Of a stretch of 64,000 nt of DNA, positions 11,017-21,629 are shown in pieces. The DNA comes from Norana najaformis (Eukaryota > Annelida > Clitellata > Crassiclitellata > Hormogastridae): NCBI GenBank assembly GCA_964023275.1, contig OZ029929.1, forward strand, positions 1,881,501-1,945,500, written 5' to 3'. A program made the position numbers and the translations under genes. The notes beneath the pieces are model-generated. The model saw only the letters and a program-made list of their open reading frames with translations, was not told where the DNA came from and made no database searches. How positions within the stretch are numbered: position 1 is the first letter of the stretch; each line of letters opens with the position of its first letter.

Positions 11017-14000
11017 GGGGCACAGTAGTCGACTGGATGGGGCACTCAACCTGTAGCTTGTCTCCTCCCCTGAGACGGTTACTGTGTAGGAACCTGGAGC
11101 AAGTTCTTCACTCACAATTGCTCAGCGCCACTGATTGATATTTAGTCAATAATGATAATAGTAGTCGCTGGTTGACTGGCAATTGCTGCATCAGTCAAAG
11201 AATCAGTCATAATCGTAAATTTGTAAACACGGGATTTCTACAGCATTCAAAGAAAGCCAAGACAAGGAAACCAGCTTATTCACAGGTGCTCAGTCAAAAT
11301 AAAACTTATTGGCAGGCAAGGTCAGACTCATTCCAGGTCAAGATCGAAGAGTCAGGCAGGTAGCCAGTCAGATGGATATGGTGGATGGTGTTTGGAATTG
11401 ACCCGGAGAGTGAGGTGAGGGGAAGAGGAAGAATCGGGATAGGATTTGTGGAAGAGGATTGTTTTCAGTTTCTAGTGAAAGACCTGTGAAGAGCTTGCAA
11501 GGGGTGAAGTCATTCAGTCACTTCTATAGTCACATAATCAGCTGACAATAAATAAATAAATAAATCAATCAATCACCTAATTAAGACTTACTGAATGAAT
11601 GAATGACAGACTGAAAATTTGATATGCGGTAAGTAGTATGAATAAACGATTGATCGCCTGAATGAATGCACACTGACTGACTCACTGACTGAATGAGTGA
11701 TTGGCTAAATGAATGCACTGACTGCCTGACTCACTGACCGACTGACTGACCGACTGACTGACTGATCGACTGACCGACTGACTGACTAACTAACCAAATG
11801 AATGCACTGACGGGCTGAATGCTTGAACGATTGATCAACTAAATGAATGGTTGACTGAAAGAATGATTGAATGAATGACTGAATGAGTGACTGAATGAAT
11901 GAATGATTGACTACAAGACAAGTAGTTCTTACGTTTGACGATGGAGTGACACAGCAAATACTTCTCCGAGTACTTTTCGATCACTTCCATTTCTCCGAAC
12001 TGATCGAAGCTTCCGTTGTCAGCTCCGAAGTTGAACGGAACATGGACATCGTCCTTGAATCGGATCCTCTGACCGCGGAAGTCTCCATCAATGATTGAAC
12101 TCATCGGAAGTGCTGACCCAGCTGCACCAACATCAATCAATCCACCATATTGCAATGTAGTATTTTAATACAATAAAACACAACACAAAACTGAATCCGG
12201 GCAAGAGGAAATACCAACCACAAACTACAATACAATCGTTTCGTAATTGTAATCGTAAACTCGAGATTTCTACAGCGCACAACGAAAGCTAAGTCACGAC
12301 AACCAGCTTATTCACAGGTGCTTAGTCAAAAAAAAATCGACAGGCAGGAAGGGTTCTGTTCCAGGTCAAGATCCAAGAGTCAGGCAGCAGACAGTCAGAC
12401 GGCTATGGTGGATGGTGTTTGGATGCAACAAAACTCCTCTGCCACAAATCCTACCTCTCTTCTACAAATTCTATCTTGATTCTTCCTCTTTCCATTCTTC
12501 TTCTTCTTTATGTTCTCTGCCCCTCGGCAAGTTCGTATGTCCAATGACGCCATCTTTCTCTGTTCTGTGCCTCTCTCTTCAGTCCACTGTATCCCTCCTC
12601 TTTCATCATCCAGTCCAGTAGCATTGCTCTTGGTCTGCCACGTGTTCTTTTTCCCTCTATTCTTCCCTCGATGATGTCTTTTAATAGGGTGTCCCCTCTC
12701 AGGATGTGGCCGATCCATTTTCTCTGTCGTCCGCGTATAGTGCCTATCAAGGATCTTTTTTCCTCCACCAGCTGCAATATTTCTTCATTGGTTCTTCGCT
12801 CCCTCCAGCTGACTCTCTCCATTTTACGCCATATCCTCTTTCCATTATTTCTCCCAAAACTCCAGTTCTAAACACCATCCACTGCAGCCATCTTACTGCC
12901 TGCTTGCCTTTCTGATCCTTGGATCTCGACCTGGAACCGAACCTGACCCTTGGATCTCGTCCTGGAACCGAACCTGATCCTTGGATCTCGACCTGGAACC
13001 GAACATGACCCTTGAATCTGCCAAGTACAAACCAAATCCCGTAAGTAAGTAAGTAGTCCTTTATCCGATTAGTAGTCAGCTTCTTGGCAGACTAGCAATG
13101 TGGTAAGAGAAGCATTCGTACTTGGCTTTCCATTGACAATTCCCTGGAATGGAACAGGATAATCGACAGGAATGCTGACATAGCGATTCAAAGCGGCTTT
13201 TGCGACAACCTTATCCTGTTTCTGGATGTCGAAGATAAAGTAGACCTAGGAACAGAAATGCCACAACACTCTGATCAAATCTAATCTGGAAACTTATACA
13301 GATTGATTAGCTTATTGTACTGGATTTGATTACTTTTTTGTGTTACATTAGCTTCTGAGAGGTACATAAAAGGTGCTACATAAATGTAAAGATATCCCGC
13401 ATTAGATTAGATTAGCTTATAGCATTAGTCAGATCAGCTTACTGCATTAGATTAGCTTGTTGCACCAGATTAGATTATTGGACTAGATTAGATTAGCTTA
13501 TTGCACTAGCTTAGATTATTGGACAAGACTAGATTATTGGACAACATTAGATTATATGGCTAGACTAGATTATTGGACAAGATTAGATTATATGGCTAGA
13601 CTAGATTATTGGACAACATTAGATTATATGGCTAGACTAGATTATTGGACAAGATTAGATTATATGGCTAGACTAGATTATTGGACAACATTAGATTATA
13701 TGGCTAGACTAGATTATTGGACAAGATTAGATTATATGGCTAGACTAGATTATTGGACAAGATTAGATTATTGGACATGATTAGATTATTGGACAATATT
13801 AGATTATAGGGCTAGACTAGATTATTGGACAAGATTAGATTATATGGCTAGACTAGATTATTGGACAAGATTAGATTATATGGCTAGACTAGATTATTGG
13901 ACAAGATTAGATTATATGGCTAGACTAGATTATTGGACAAGATTAGATTATATGGCTAGACTAGATTATTGGACAACATTAGATTATATGGCTAGACTAG

Positions 14001-16895
14001 ATTATTGGACAAGATTAGATTATATGGCTAGACTAGATTATTGGACAAGATTAGATTATTGGACATGATTAGATTATTGGACAATATTAGATTATAGGGC
14101 TAGACTAGATTATTGGACAACATTAGATTATTGGACATGATTAGATTATTGGACTAGATTAGATTATTGGACAACATTAGATTATATGGCTAGACTAGAT
14201 TATTGGACAAGATTAGATTATATGGCTAGACTAGATTATTGGACAAGATTAGATTATTGGACATGATTAGATTATTGGACAACATTAGATTATAGGGCTA
14301 GACTAGATTATTGGACAAGATTAGATTATATGGCTAGACTAGATTATTGGACAAGATTAGATTATTGGACATGATTAGATTATTGGACAATATTAGATTA
14401 TAGGGCTAGACTAGATTATTGGACAACATTAGATTATTGGACATGATTAGATTATTGGACTAGATTAGATTATTGGACAACATTAGATTATATGGCTAGA
14501 CTAGATTATTGGACAAGATTAGATTATATGGCTAGACTAGATTATTGGACAAGATTAGATTATTGGACATGATTAGATTATTGGACAACATTAGATTATA
14601 GGGCTAGACTAGATTATTGGACAAGATTAGATTATATGGCTAGACTAGATTATTGGACAAGATTAGATTATTGGACATGATTAGATTATTGGACAATATT
14701 AGATTATAGGGCTAGACTAGATTATTGGACAACATTAGATTATTGGACATGATTAGATTATTGGACTAGATTAGATTATTGGACAACATTAGATTATTGG
14801 ACATGATTAGATTATTGGACTAGATTAGATTACTGGACAAGATTAGAATACTGGATTAGATTAGATTAGCTTATTGAATTAGAATAGATTAACTTACTTC
14901 ACTTAATTATCCCACTGCATTAGACAAGATTCATTCAGATTAGATGATTTCATTCAGACGCAGACTGAGTGGGATATCGAAGCAATCATCGATTGATCTC
15001 TTGTGTACAATGATAACGGCGCTATAGAAGTCAACAGCTAAAAACTGAGACTTACCTCATCTGAAGCGAACTCGTGCATTCCGTCTCTTCCGGAATATCC
15101 TTCGCTGACGATCGCCAGGACCGGAAGTTGGTTCTGGAAGACCTCGACGACCTCTCGAAGGCTGTGGTCCCTCTCGGACCAGACGAAGAGATCACGCAGT
15201 GCTGCCATCTGTTGGTCCAAGTCCGCACGACCTAATGATTTGACATTGAGCAAAATTAAAGCGACATCCTTAAGAAATCCAAAATGCAAACTCGGACTTA
15301 GTATACTCCAAGCAAAATACACCTCAACCTCATTATAATCGTAAGCTAGAGATTTCTACAGCGCCCAACGAAAGCCAAGTCACAGGAAACAGCTTATTCA
15401 CAGGCGCTCAGTCAAAACAAATCGATAGGCAAGAAGGGTTCGGTTCCAGGTCAAGATCCAAATGTCAGGCAGGCAGGCAGGCAGGCGGACGGCTATGGTG
15501 GATGGCGTTTGGAATTGAACCAGAAAGTGAGATAAGGGGAAGAGGCAGCAAGTAAAGTAAAGCTCCTGTGTCCCATGAGGAATGCAGGGGAGGCGCTCAT
15601 TTCCTTTTCTTGGCCCTTGAGCCGGCAATGGACGAATCCCAAGGTCCTGGACACGGGACCAATGCAACACAGGACTTGCCGTTTACTTCCCAGCTTACGC
15701 TGATACCAAATTCTACAGCTTCTTGACACAGGCACGGTGTGTGCACACAACTTGCCCAGGGTCGTTACATGGAATCGAACCCCAAACTACATCATCATTG
15801 GCCAAGCATGTTCCTGATAGGCAACTAATCATCTACACTACTTGGCTAGTAATATAACTCTGTTAAAACCAGACTTTATATAGCAACTTTAGAAGGTTCA
15901 AAACAGACAGCAAAACGTAGATAAAATTTTTTTTTAAATATGCTGAATCAATCTACTGCCATGTTTTTCCCTCCAATCCCACCAATGCTGACAGCAACGG
16001 GTTTTATTCTCATACATTACATTACTTTATAGAACCTCACATCATGGCAATCTCACAGATCTAAGCAAGTAGCAACACTAGTAGTAGCTACAGAATGCTA
16101 ACAAACCTAATCATATTAATATAATAATACTGCAATAACATTAAAAATAACAAAACATACTAATAACTTCTGCACTTTGGTCTCCTCGTTGCCGGGCCCT
16201 AGCACCTTTCGCTCGGCCACTCAGGATCTCCTGTTTGTCCCTCGAATGCGCACCGCTGCGGCCAAGTCCAGGAGCTTTGCCTACGTTGGTCCCACTTGCT
16301 GAAATCGTCTCCCTTGAGAATTGCGACTTGAGCTCCTTTCTCTCCCCCTCTCAGTGTTCCGCAGGCGCCTGAAGACTGTACTGTTCAACAGTGATTTTAC
16401 TTTTTCGGGTCGGAAGCACCTCTGTTGAGTTTATTTTCTAAGAGCCGCTTTATAAATCTCAAATTACAATCACAATAACAATAAGTAATAATAATAATAA
16501 TAACAATAATGTCAATAATAATATTGACATCATTACCTTAACTTACATTATCACCCAATTATTGTTCTGTTACCAATACTAGGTGTCTATTTTAAAGGTT
16601 CCTTTTATTATATAACATAATAATCATTAAGGTGTCCACTTTAAAGGTTCCTTTTATTATATAAAATAATAATCATTACCTTAACTTACCTTATTACCTG
16701 ACCTAATTATTCGTTCTTCCTGAATTCATTATAATTATTATTGTCACTTTGACTAGGTGTCAACTTTCAAGGTTCCTTTTATTATACAAAATAATAATTA
16801 TTATTATAATTATAAAAACAATAGTAATAACTTAGATTAAAACTAACCACTTTTGGTCCCAGCATAAGAAGGAACAAGAAGTGCAGGGTCATCCA
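8510..16895 (-). CDS. GAREM-like: GAREM-like CABIT/SAM adaptor protein, six coding exons
   Basis: GAREM proteins are Grb2-binding adaptors that sustain MAPK signalling below growth-factor receptors. Exons on the minus strand are 16895-16848, 15231-15056, 13245-13122, 12121-11933, 10656-10489 and 9600-8510. All donors are GT and all phases agree. They give at least 597 residues. The N-terminal part is CABIT-like: [20 protein letters not shown], then [18 protein letters not shown] and [17 protein letters not shown] second CABIT-like half follows ([30 protein letters not shown]). A Pro/Ser/Lys-rich middle holds SH3-ligand-like PPLPPKK. The SAM domain ends the protein. Exon 4 has two in-phase acceptors nine bases apart (exon start 12121 or 12112). 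The first exon begins with TG, so the start codon may be split as A|TG with a non-coding upstream exon; that exon was not found. The protein is shorter than human GAREM1 because the middle region is shorter. Confidence 0.85.
9880..10475. repeat. Minisatellite of TTACCTGACC and ACATTATTACCTG units
   Basis: Two sub-arrays are seen. The first has period about 35 (TGACCTTACATTATTATCTCATC). From about 10080 a longer unit of about 75 bp includes CATACATTATTACTTCATG. The array ends just before the donor site of GAREM exon 5, at 10488. Confidence 0.85.
10765..11015. repeat. CATA, ATCC and ATAT microsatellite complex
   Basis: Runs of CATACATACA, CCATCCATCCA, CCACCCACCCA and ATATATATAT follow one another. 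No coding content. Confidence 0.9.
11018..11520 (+). mobile_element. SINE family A followed by family B repeat
   Basis: Family A at about 11020-11165 lacks its full A-box but keeps GTTACTGTGTAGGAACCTGG and GCTCAGCGCCACTGATTGAT. Family B follows at about 11195-11520, including GGAAGAGGACTGTTTTCAGT-like 3' text. Both lie in the GAREM intron between exons 4 and 5. Confidence 0.75.
11550..11915. repeat. GAAT/GACT tetranucleotide repeat
   Basis: AATGAATGAATG and GACTGACTGACC runs end 18 bases before the donor of GAREM exon 4. Confidence 0.85.
12238..12420 (+). repeat. Family B interspersed repeat
   Basis: TCGTAAACTCGAGATTTC, CAACCAGCTTATTCACAGG and GATCCAAGAGTCAGGCAG are near-identical to 15336 and 62362. 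It ends at GGTGGATGGTGTTTGG, where a LINE fragment in the opposite orientation begins. Confidence 0.8.
12425..12905 (-). mobile_element. RTE-like LINE fragment, reverse transcriptase C-terminal 100 residues
   Basis: The minus frame 12822-12508 reads [15 protein letters not shown]-type text, then [33 protein letters not shown] and [12 protein letters not shown]. This is the standard C-terminus of endonuclease/reverse-transcriptase ORFs. It is 5' truncated and in an intron, so it is not a host gene. Confidence 0.8.
13370..14880. repeat. 18-bp satellite with higher-order structure in GAREM intron
   Basis: Two alternating 18-mers, ATTGGACAAGATTAGATT and ATATGGCTAGACTAGATT, make a 36-bp dimer. 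Rarer variants (GGACATGATTAG, TATAGGGCTAGAC) recur at about 288 and 306 bp, i.e. 16 and 17 units, so the array has higher-order repeats. It grades at both edges into plain ATTAG repeats, which are also the tail of a local LINE family. Confidence 0.9.
15336..15560 (+). repeat. Family B interspersed repeat
   Basis: A typical copy: CTAGAGATTTCTACAGCGCC, CACAGGCGCTCAGTC, AATCGATAGGCAAGAAGG, GGTTCCAGGTCAAGATCC. The C-rich text after 15560 (about 15590-15800) is likely another decayed element. Confidence 0.8.
15560..16165. other. GAREM intron 1, no gene seen
   Basis: Decayed repeat-like sequence to about 15840, then AT-rich text with short AT runs. No exon with in-phase splice sites was found. Confidence 0.4.
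16165..16480 (+). mobile_element. LINE 3' end (reverse transcriptase C-terminus and 3' UTR)
   Basis: Broken frames give SFAYVGPTC, then [18 protein letters not shown] followed by a stop. The 3' end is AGCCGCTTTATAAATCTCAA. The reverse complement of the same segment lies at 26925-27140, and its end also at 56790-56845. Confidence 0.7.
16490..16845. repeat. AT-rich sequence with three copies of a GTGTCNACTTTAAAGG block
   Basis: GGTGTCTATTTTAAAGGTTCC and TTTATTATATAAAATAATAATC recur at about 16580, 16630 and 16755, with ACCTTAACTTACNTTATTACC between them. It abuts the donor of the first GAREM exon. Confidence 0.65.
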
Positions 16896-16899
16896 CTGC

Positions 16900-17490
16900 A
16901 AAAAGAAAGACCATCAAGCAAACCGGATACAAAAACCTAACCATATACAAATGTTTCTAAGCCTACTTGGCTGGCTTACGAACAGCTGACCCTGGCTCTA
17001 ACCTCCGTCACGCTCTAGTGACGACCTGAGCCTGGCAAAGAATGAGTCACCTGCTTAAGAAGAACTGAGCACAAAGCAATACTTGTGCATCGTGTCTACT
17101 TTTTGTAGACACTACGTACTGTGGCAGGAATGCCACACTCTGTTGTAAATTACTCAGGAGTTTATGTAGCGCCATAACACCTGTGCATTTCTTGACAGAC
17201 GATGCTAGTGGGGTTAGAATTGTCCTTGACATAAAATGCCTAGCACATCAAGAACCTTAGAAGCAGACACTGCTGTATGTGTGTGCATGCATCCAGACAC
17301 TTAATATAGTGCATTTAAGAGCCACACAAAAGGCTGACACTGTGATGTGCAAGTTTATTAAGAAAAGAACGTCCATTAAATTCATTTGTACGTAAATAAT
17401 GCTCAGATAAAAGAAATTGTTACCACTGCCAGTTTCTCGCACACACATAGAGCCCAACCAATGAATTCCCATCCACACTGGTGAGCTCCC
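16900..17490. other. Upstream of GAREM exon 16895-16848, nothing firm
   Basis: A 5' non-coding exon or promoter would be expected near here or further upstream. I cannot place one. A TATGGCGCTACATAAACTCC word (minus strand, about 17160) points to a decayed LINE or SINE end. Confidence 0.3.
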
Positions 17491-17504
17491 ACACGCATGT
17501 AGAG

Positions 17505-17745
17505 TCCAACCAAAACTAATTAAGTACTGATTATGTATTACGACTGATTAAGTATACTCAAACTGATTAAGTAATAGGCCAATTAAGTACCAAAGTGCAT
17601 TAAGTTACAAAACCAATTAAGTACCAAAATGATCAAGTATTCAGACTGAACAGGTACAAAGCCAATTAATTCCCTAAACCGGTTAAGCCCTCAGACTGAT
17701 CAAGTACCAAGCCAATTAAGTACCCCATCAGTAAGGTTTAAACTT
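17505..17745. repeat. Degenerate CCAATTAAGTACC tandem repeat
   Basis: About a dozen decayed copies of a 20-22 bp unit containing AATTAAGTACCAAA. No coding content. Confidence 0.6.
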
Positions 17746-17944
17746 AATCAAAATTTTAAGTGTACCCATCATCCAAATCACTCATAATAGGACTGGCTGC
17801 TAGTCTTTTTGGCTGAAGCACACATATGACCAGGCAGTCCCTTCAGGTAACGTTTGCTTCTGTTACTTACTTCTTGTTCCTTTGCCTAAACTTATTTTTC
17901 CACAATTCGTTTTATTTTCTTAACTCTAATCTTTTCATTCATAA

Positions 17945-18125
17945 ACTGAGCAGGGTGGAGGCCAAACAGTCGCTACTTAAAAACATGTACATTTACATGG
18001 TTCGGGTTCGAGCCTCCTCCCCTCAGATGATTACAGTTAGGGACCTTGAGCAAGTCCTTCTCTCGCAATTGCTCAGCGCCATCGAGTCATGGTTAGTCAT
18101 TGAATAGTGGTGCTTAATAAATGTA
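17945..18125 (+). mobile_element. Family F fragment joined to SINE family A
   Basis: GAGCAGGGTGGAGGCCAAAC is followed by GGTTCGGGTTCGAGCCTCC (B-box-like), TTAGGGACCTTGAGCAAGTC and CAATTGCTCAGCGCCATCG, ending near ATAGTGGTGCTTAATAAATG. Confidence 0.75.
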
Positions 18126-18284
18126 GATATAATAATATTTATGCAAGCACATATATAGCATGTAGAAGTATGCATCAGAAACTCAATATAACACCAAAAT
18201 TTTGCAGTCACATCAAAACCAATTTCAAATGAGGGTACACTGTACTTAGATCATTTTCTAAAGCTGAAAAACATTGGGGATACG

Positions 18285-18540
18285 TGACCGGTCTGCCTGA
18301 TAACATCGTAATGCCGAGATTTCTACAGTGCTCAACAAAAGCCACATCACGGGGACCTGCGCTTATTCACAGGCGCTCAGTCAAAACAAAATCGAGAGTC
18401 AAAAGTATTCAGTTCCAGGTCAAGATCCAAAAGTCAGGTAAAGAGACAGCGTGGCAGCTATGGTGGGTGGTGCCTGGGATTGGAGCGAGGGATAAGAGGA
18501 AGAAGGGGTGTCAGGGTAGGATCATTCTGTGAAAGAGGAA
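18285..18540 (+). repeat. Family B interspersed repeat
   Basis: Shares TTTCTACAGTGCTCAAC, TTATTCACAGGCGCTCAGTC and CAAGATCCAAAAGTCAGG with the other copies. The 3' half carries GAAGAAGGGGTGTCAGGG. Confidence 0.75.
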
Positions 18541-18604
18541 TGTTGAACTGACCCTTGGAAACAAATTAGTGTTATAATAAAGCATGTTAAAACATGACTG
18601 TGGC

Positions 18605-18895
18605 GTATGATTGGGGCAAATGACATTAACAAACTAGAACTGTTCTTGGCAAACATGCTTTTCCAGTTGCAGAACTCCCTCCCTGTGTCTGTACGTTCCG
18701 CTCAGTTGCTTCTGTCATTTCATTCTCAACTTAAAACCTGTTTCAAATTGCTTACCCATCGTAGGCTGCCTCTCTGTCCTGTGTACTGACCTTCTGGATA
18801 TTGACCTGATTGTGGCTTGGCTTTAATGCGCCATCGGTTGATGCCTAGTGCTTTAGACACTGGCGCATTAGAAGTTACTATTTACAATAACCATG
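18605..18895 (+). mobile_element. L2/CR1-like LINE 3' end
   Basis: A decayed frame reads NSLPVSVRSAQLLLSFHSQL, then TCFKLLTHRRLPLCPVY and a stop. The 3' UTR carries CTTCTGGATATTGACCTGA, GCGCCATCGGTTGATGCC and CTGGCGCATTAGAAGTTAC. The reverse complement is at 37195-37420, and another 3' end at 43640-43730. Confidence 0.75.
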
Positions 18896-19037
18896 TATGA
18901 GTGTATGAATCTATAAAAGGAAGCATACATGAATGTACATATCATTATGCTGAATATAAAGCTTTTCAAGGACCTGTCAAACGTGCCATATACCAAAAAT
19001 ATACAAAACAGTATAAAGCACTTAAAGTGTCCGAGGA

Positions 19038-21629
19038 TCAAGAAATATAAATCGGTACAAATCTGTCAATCACAGATCGACAAATCGGACAGAATCTTGG
19101 CTCCGGAAGCGACAACGCGCACTCAGAACATAAACAGACGTGTCCGCAGTTCAGGATCACGACCTCTAGCACGTTGCTCAAGCACACGGCACACTGGTTT
19201 CCATTCTCGCCGGCAACACCGGTTCCCCGCGCAGCAGCTCGCAGCTCCTCGATGCGTTGCTGGCTTCGCCTGAGCGCCATGTGTCGTCGAACGAACCGAA
19301 ACAGGACGTAGCCGATGATTCCCGCTCCGATCGTCGCAAACACCCAGAAACAGATGCGGTACGATCGAACCTCCGATCGGATCGAGCGCACTATCTCTGG
19401 CCTGCTCAGCGTCGTGACGATGTAACGCTGGCCTCCTTCCGGTGGCTTCAGCACGATCCGCCTTCCGTCAAGGCCAAGCATTCCAAGGCCAACAATGGGG
19501 ACACCGAGGCCAAGCATCCGTTCCGTTTCTTGGTAACCCTTGGTCCGTTCGCCAAAGAGTCGGTCGAGGCTGCGGGACAGAAAACCGTCCTGCGTTTCGT
19601 CGAAACGGTCGTAAGTCACCGGGAGATGGTCGAGAAAGTAATCGGCCGAAAGTGGGTCCATGACCTCGACCTTCAACCGACGAACCGAGCGCGAATCGGG
19701 ATCAACGATGCAGAACGGACGGACGTTGGCGACATCTTTGATGACACGTCTCACATCACTCCTGAATATTTACAACATCAAAACAGGAATTTTTAGAACA
19801 TCTGCTCTAATCTAATCTTAGAACTTCTGGAGCACAACCAATGGCACTTAAAAACTGATTCGCAATCCAGTCAATTCCAAAGGCTCGTCCAAGGAGAAAG
19901 AAATGCATCCATAGGAGCTGAAACAAGCTGAAAGAGAAACATCTAGAGTCAAAAACATGCATAAATTTTTGTACACTGATGACAACATAGATTGCAACAT
20001 AGTTGAGCTTTACAAAACAATCGCATATACTATGCATATAAATTTCCAGCAATTTAGGCAAGAACAGCAAAATCTTATTCACTTTATAAGTGCCCACAGA
20101 AATGCTATAAAACTATGTACTTACAAACCCCAATTTACCAAAGCCTCAATCTACCCCAATCTACTCAAAAACCAAAATTTACGCCAAGGCCTCAACCTAC
20201 CCGAATGAACCAAAATATCCCAATTAACCCCAAGGCCTCAATCTGCCCCAGTTAATGCCAAGACCTTGATCAACCTAAATAAACCAAAACACCCCAATTC
20301 ACCCAAGGCCTCAACCTACCCAAAAAAAAACAATTTATGCCAATACTTCAATCTACCTAAATGAACCCAAATACCCCAATTTACCCTAAGACCTCAAATA
20401 CCATAATCTAACGAAACAAAGCTCTTCTCACGAACCAGAAGCCCTGTATTCGTCTGGACTTGTGTTCGATAAACACCTCGTGTCTCACAACCCCAACTTC
20501 GTCCGTGAAGTGACTTTTCAGAGGGGCAGTCACGCCCCCTGTCGCCTCCGTGACGCCTTCCACACAAGCGTACGGGATGCACTTGGCAGGTGAAACCTCC
20601 AGCGCTTCTTTCATGTCATCACCAACTGAATAGCTGACCGCGTTCTGTCGAAGAGACAAACATTGTTTACAGTAGGTAAGGTAAATGGTCTCGTAATTAC
20701 TTTACAGAAGCAGTAGGAAGAGGAAAAGGGTCCCAAAATTACTTTACAGAAGAAGTAGGAGGAGGAACAGCAGAAATAGGACAAAGTACAAAAGCAGGGA
20801 GAAGAGGAAGAGTAGTGGAGGAGGAGTAGAACGAGAAGAAACAGGATGAGGAGTAATGGGAGAAAGAGGAGTATGATTAGGAGCAGAAAGAGGGCAGGGA
20901 AAAGAAGGAGTTAATGGAGGAACAGAAGGAAGAAGAACAGTCGAAGGACAAGGAACAGGAGGAGTAAGAGGAGAGGAAGGAGTAAATGGAAGATAACAAG
21001 AGGAAGTAAGATGAGAAGAGGAGGAGGAGAAACAGAAGGAAGAGCAGGAGTAAGAGGAGAGGGAGGGGTAACTGGGAGGATTAAGAGAGGAAGGAATTGG
21101 AAGAGTAACAAAAGGAGTAAGAGGAGGAACAAGAGGAAGAGGCAGAGAAACAGAAGGAGTAATAGGATTAGGATCATTAAGAGGAGGAGAATAAACAGCA
21201 GTCCCTTAAGCCAACCTTGAGTAGCTTGGAATGAACCAACCATGGAATGAAGTGTTGGCGACTTCATTTTCTTAGCCTCTTCATACGAGGGTGGCTGGCC
21301 AGTTCTCTCCTCGCTGCCTGATCTTCCCATCAAAAGTGAACGGTCTGTGTATCCAATTTATACCTCCCTAGGGGAGCTAGTGGAACATTAATCTTAAAAT
21401 ATCTTCCTGTCCTGATGGGATTTCAACCCTGGCCTCCAGATATCCTGAACCGAAGCTACATAAATTATTGCATTACACCACGTAAGAATGTAATGTAAAA
21501 CAGCCAGAAATTACTTACAGCAATGATGCTGGCCTCATCTTCTTTGTCTCGATACGCTTTATAGAAGAGATAAGCGACAGCAACATCGACCCCAATCGCC
21601 ACTGCCTCCCAGAACATCTCAGACGGCAT
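19038..21629 (-). CDS. MUL1: MUL1-like mitochondrial E3 ubiquitin/SUMO ligase
   Basis: MUL1 (MAPL) sits in the outer mitochondrial membrane with its RING in the cytosol and acts on mitofusin, DRP1 and antiviral signalling. Exon 1 is 21629-21519 (37 residues, with the membrane segment AVAIGVDVAVAYLFY). Exon 2 starts at 20644 after ...cgacag and runs through CIPYACVEGVTEATGG to IEHKSRRIQGFWF near 20420. Exon 3 is 19761-19038: VRRVIKDVANVRPF, RTKGYQETERMLGLGVPIV, a second membrane helix (ICFWVFATIGAGIIGYVLF), and a C-terminal C3HC4 RING (CAVCLSNV, NCGHVCLCSEC, LPEPRFCPICRSVI) ending VPIYIS. Length and domain order match the family at about 350 residues. Intron 1 is GT-AG, phase 0. The exon 2-3 junction does not resolve with a GT donor (see findings). 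Confidence 0.93.
20110..20400. repeat. Degenerate CCCCAATNTACCCCAAGGCCTCAA repeat in MUL1 intron 2
   Basis: About ten decayed copies of a 25-35 bp unit with AAGGCCTCAATCTACCC, directly downstream of exon 2 on the gene's strand. Confidence 0.65.
20690..21195. repeat. Purine-rich AGGAGGAAGAGG low-complexity tract in MUL1 intron 1
   Basis: About 500 bp of AGGAGGA/GAAGAGGA on the plus strand. The Leu-rich minus frame and the Arg/Gly/Lys plus frame through it are composition artefacts. Confidence 0.85.
21205..21340 (-). repeat. Family D repeat (3' part)
   Basis: Read on the minus strand: GAGAACTGGCCAGCCACCC, GAAAATGAAGTCGCCAACAC, TTCATTCCATGGTTGG. The same text appears at 24290-24365, 46240-46330, 46500-46565, 58425-58510 and 62630-62725 (-). 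Confidence 0.7.

Noticed and set aside
20911-21333. Leu-rich 140-codon minus frame resembling a transmembrane protein
   Set aside because: It arises from a purine-rich low-complexity tract in MUL1 intron 1; the opposite frame is Arg/Lys/Gly-rich.
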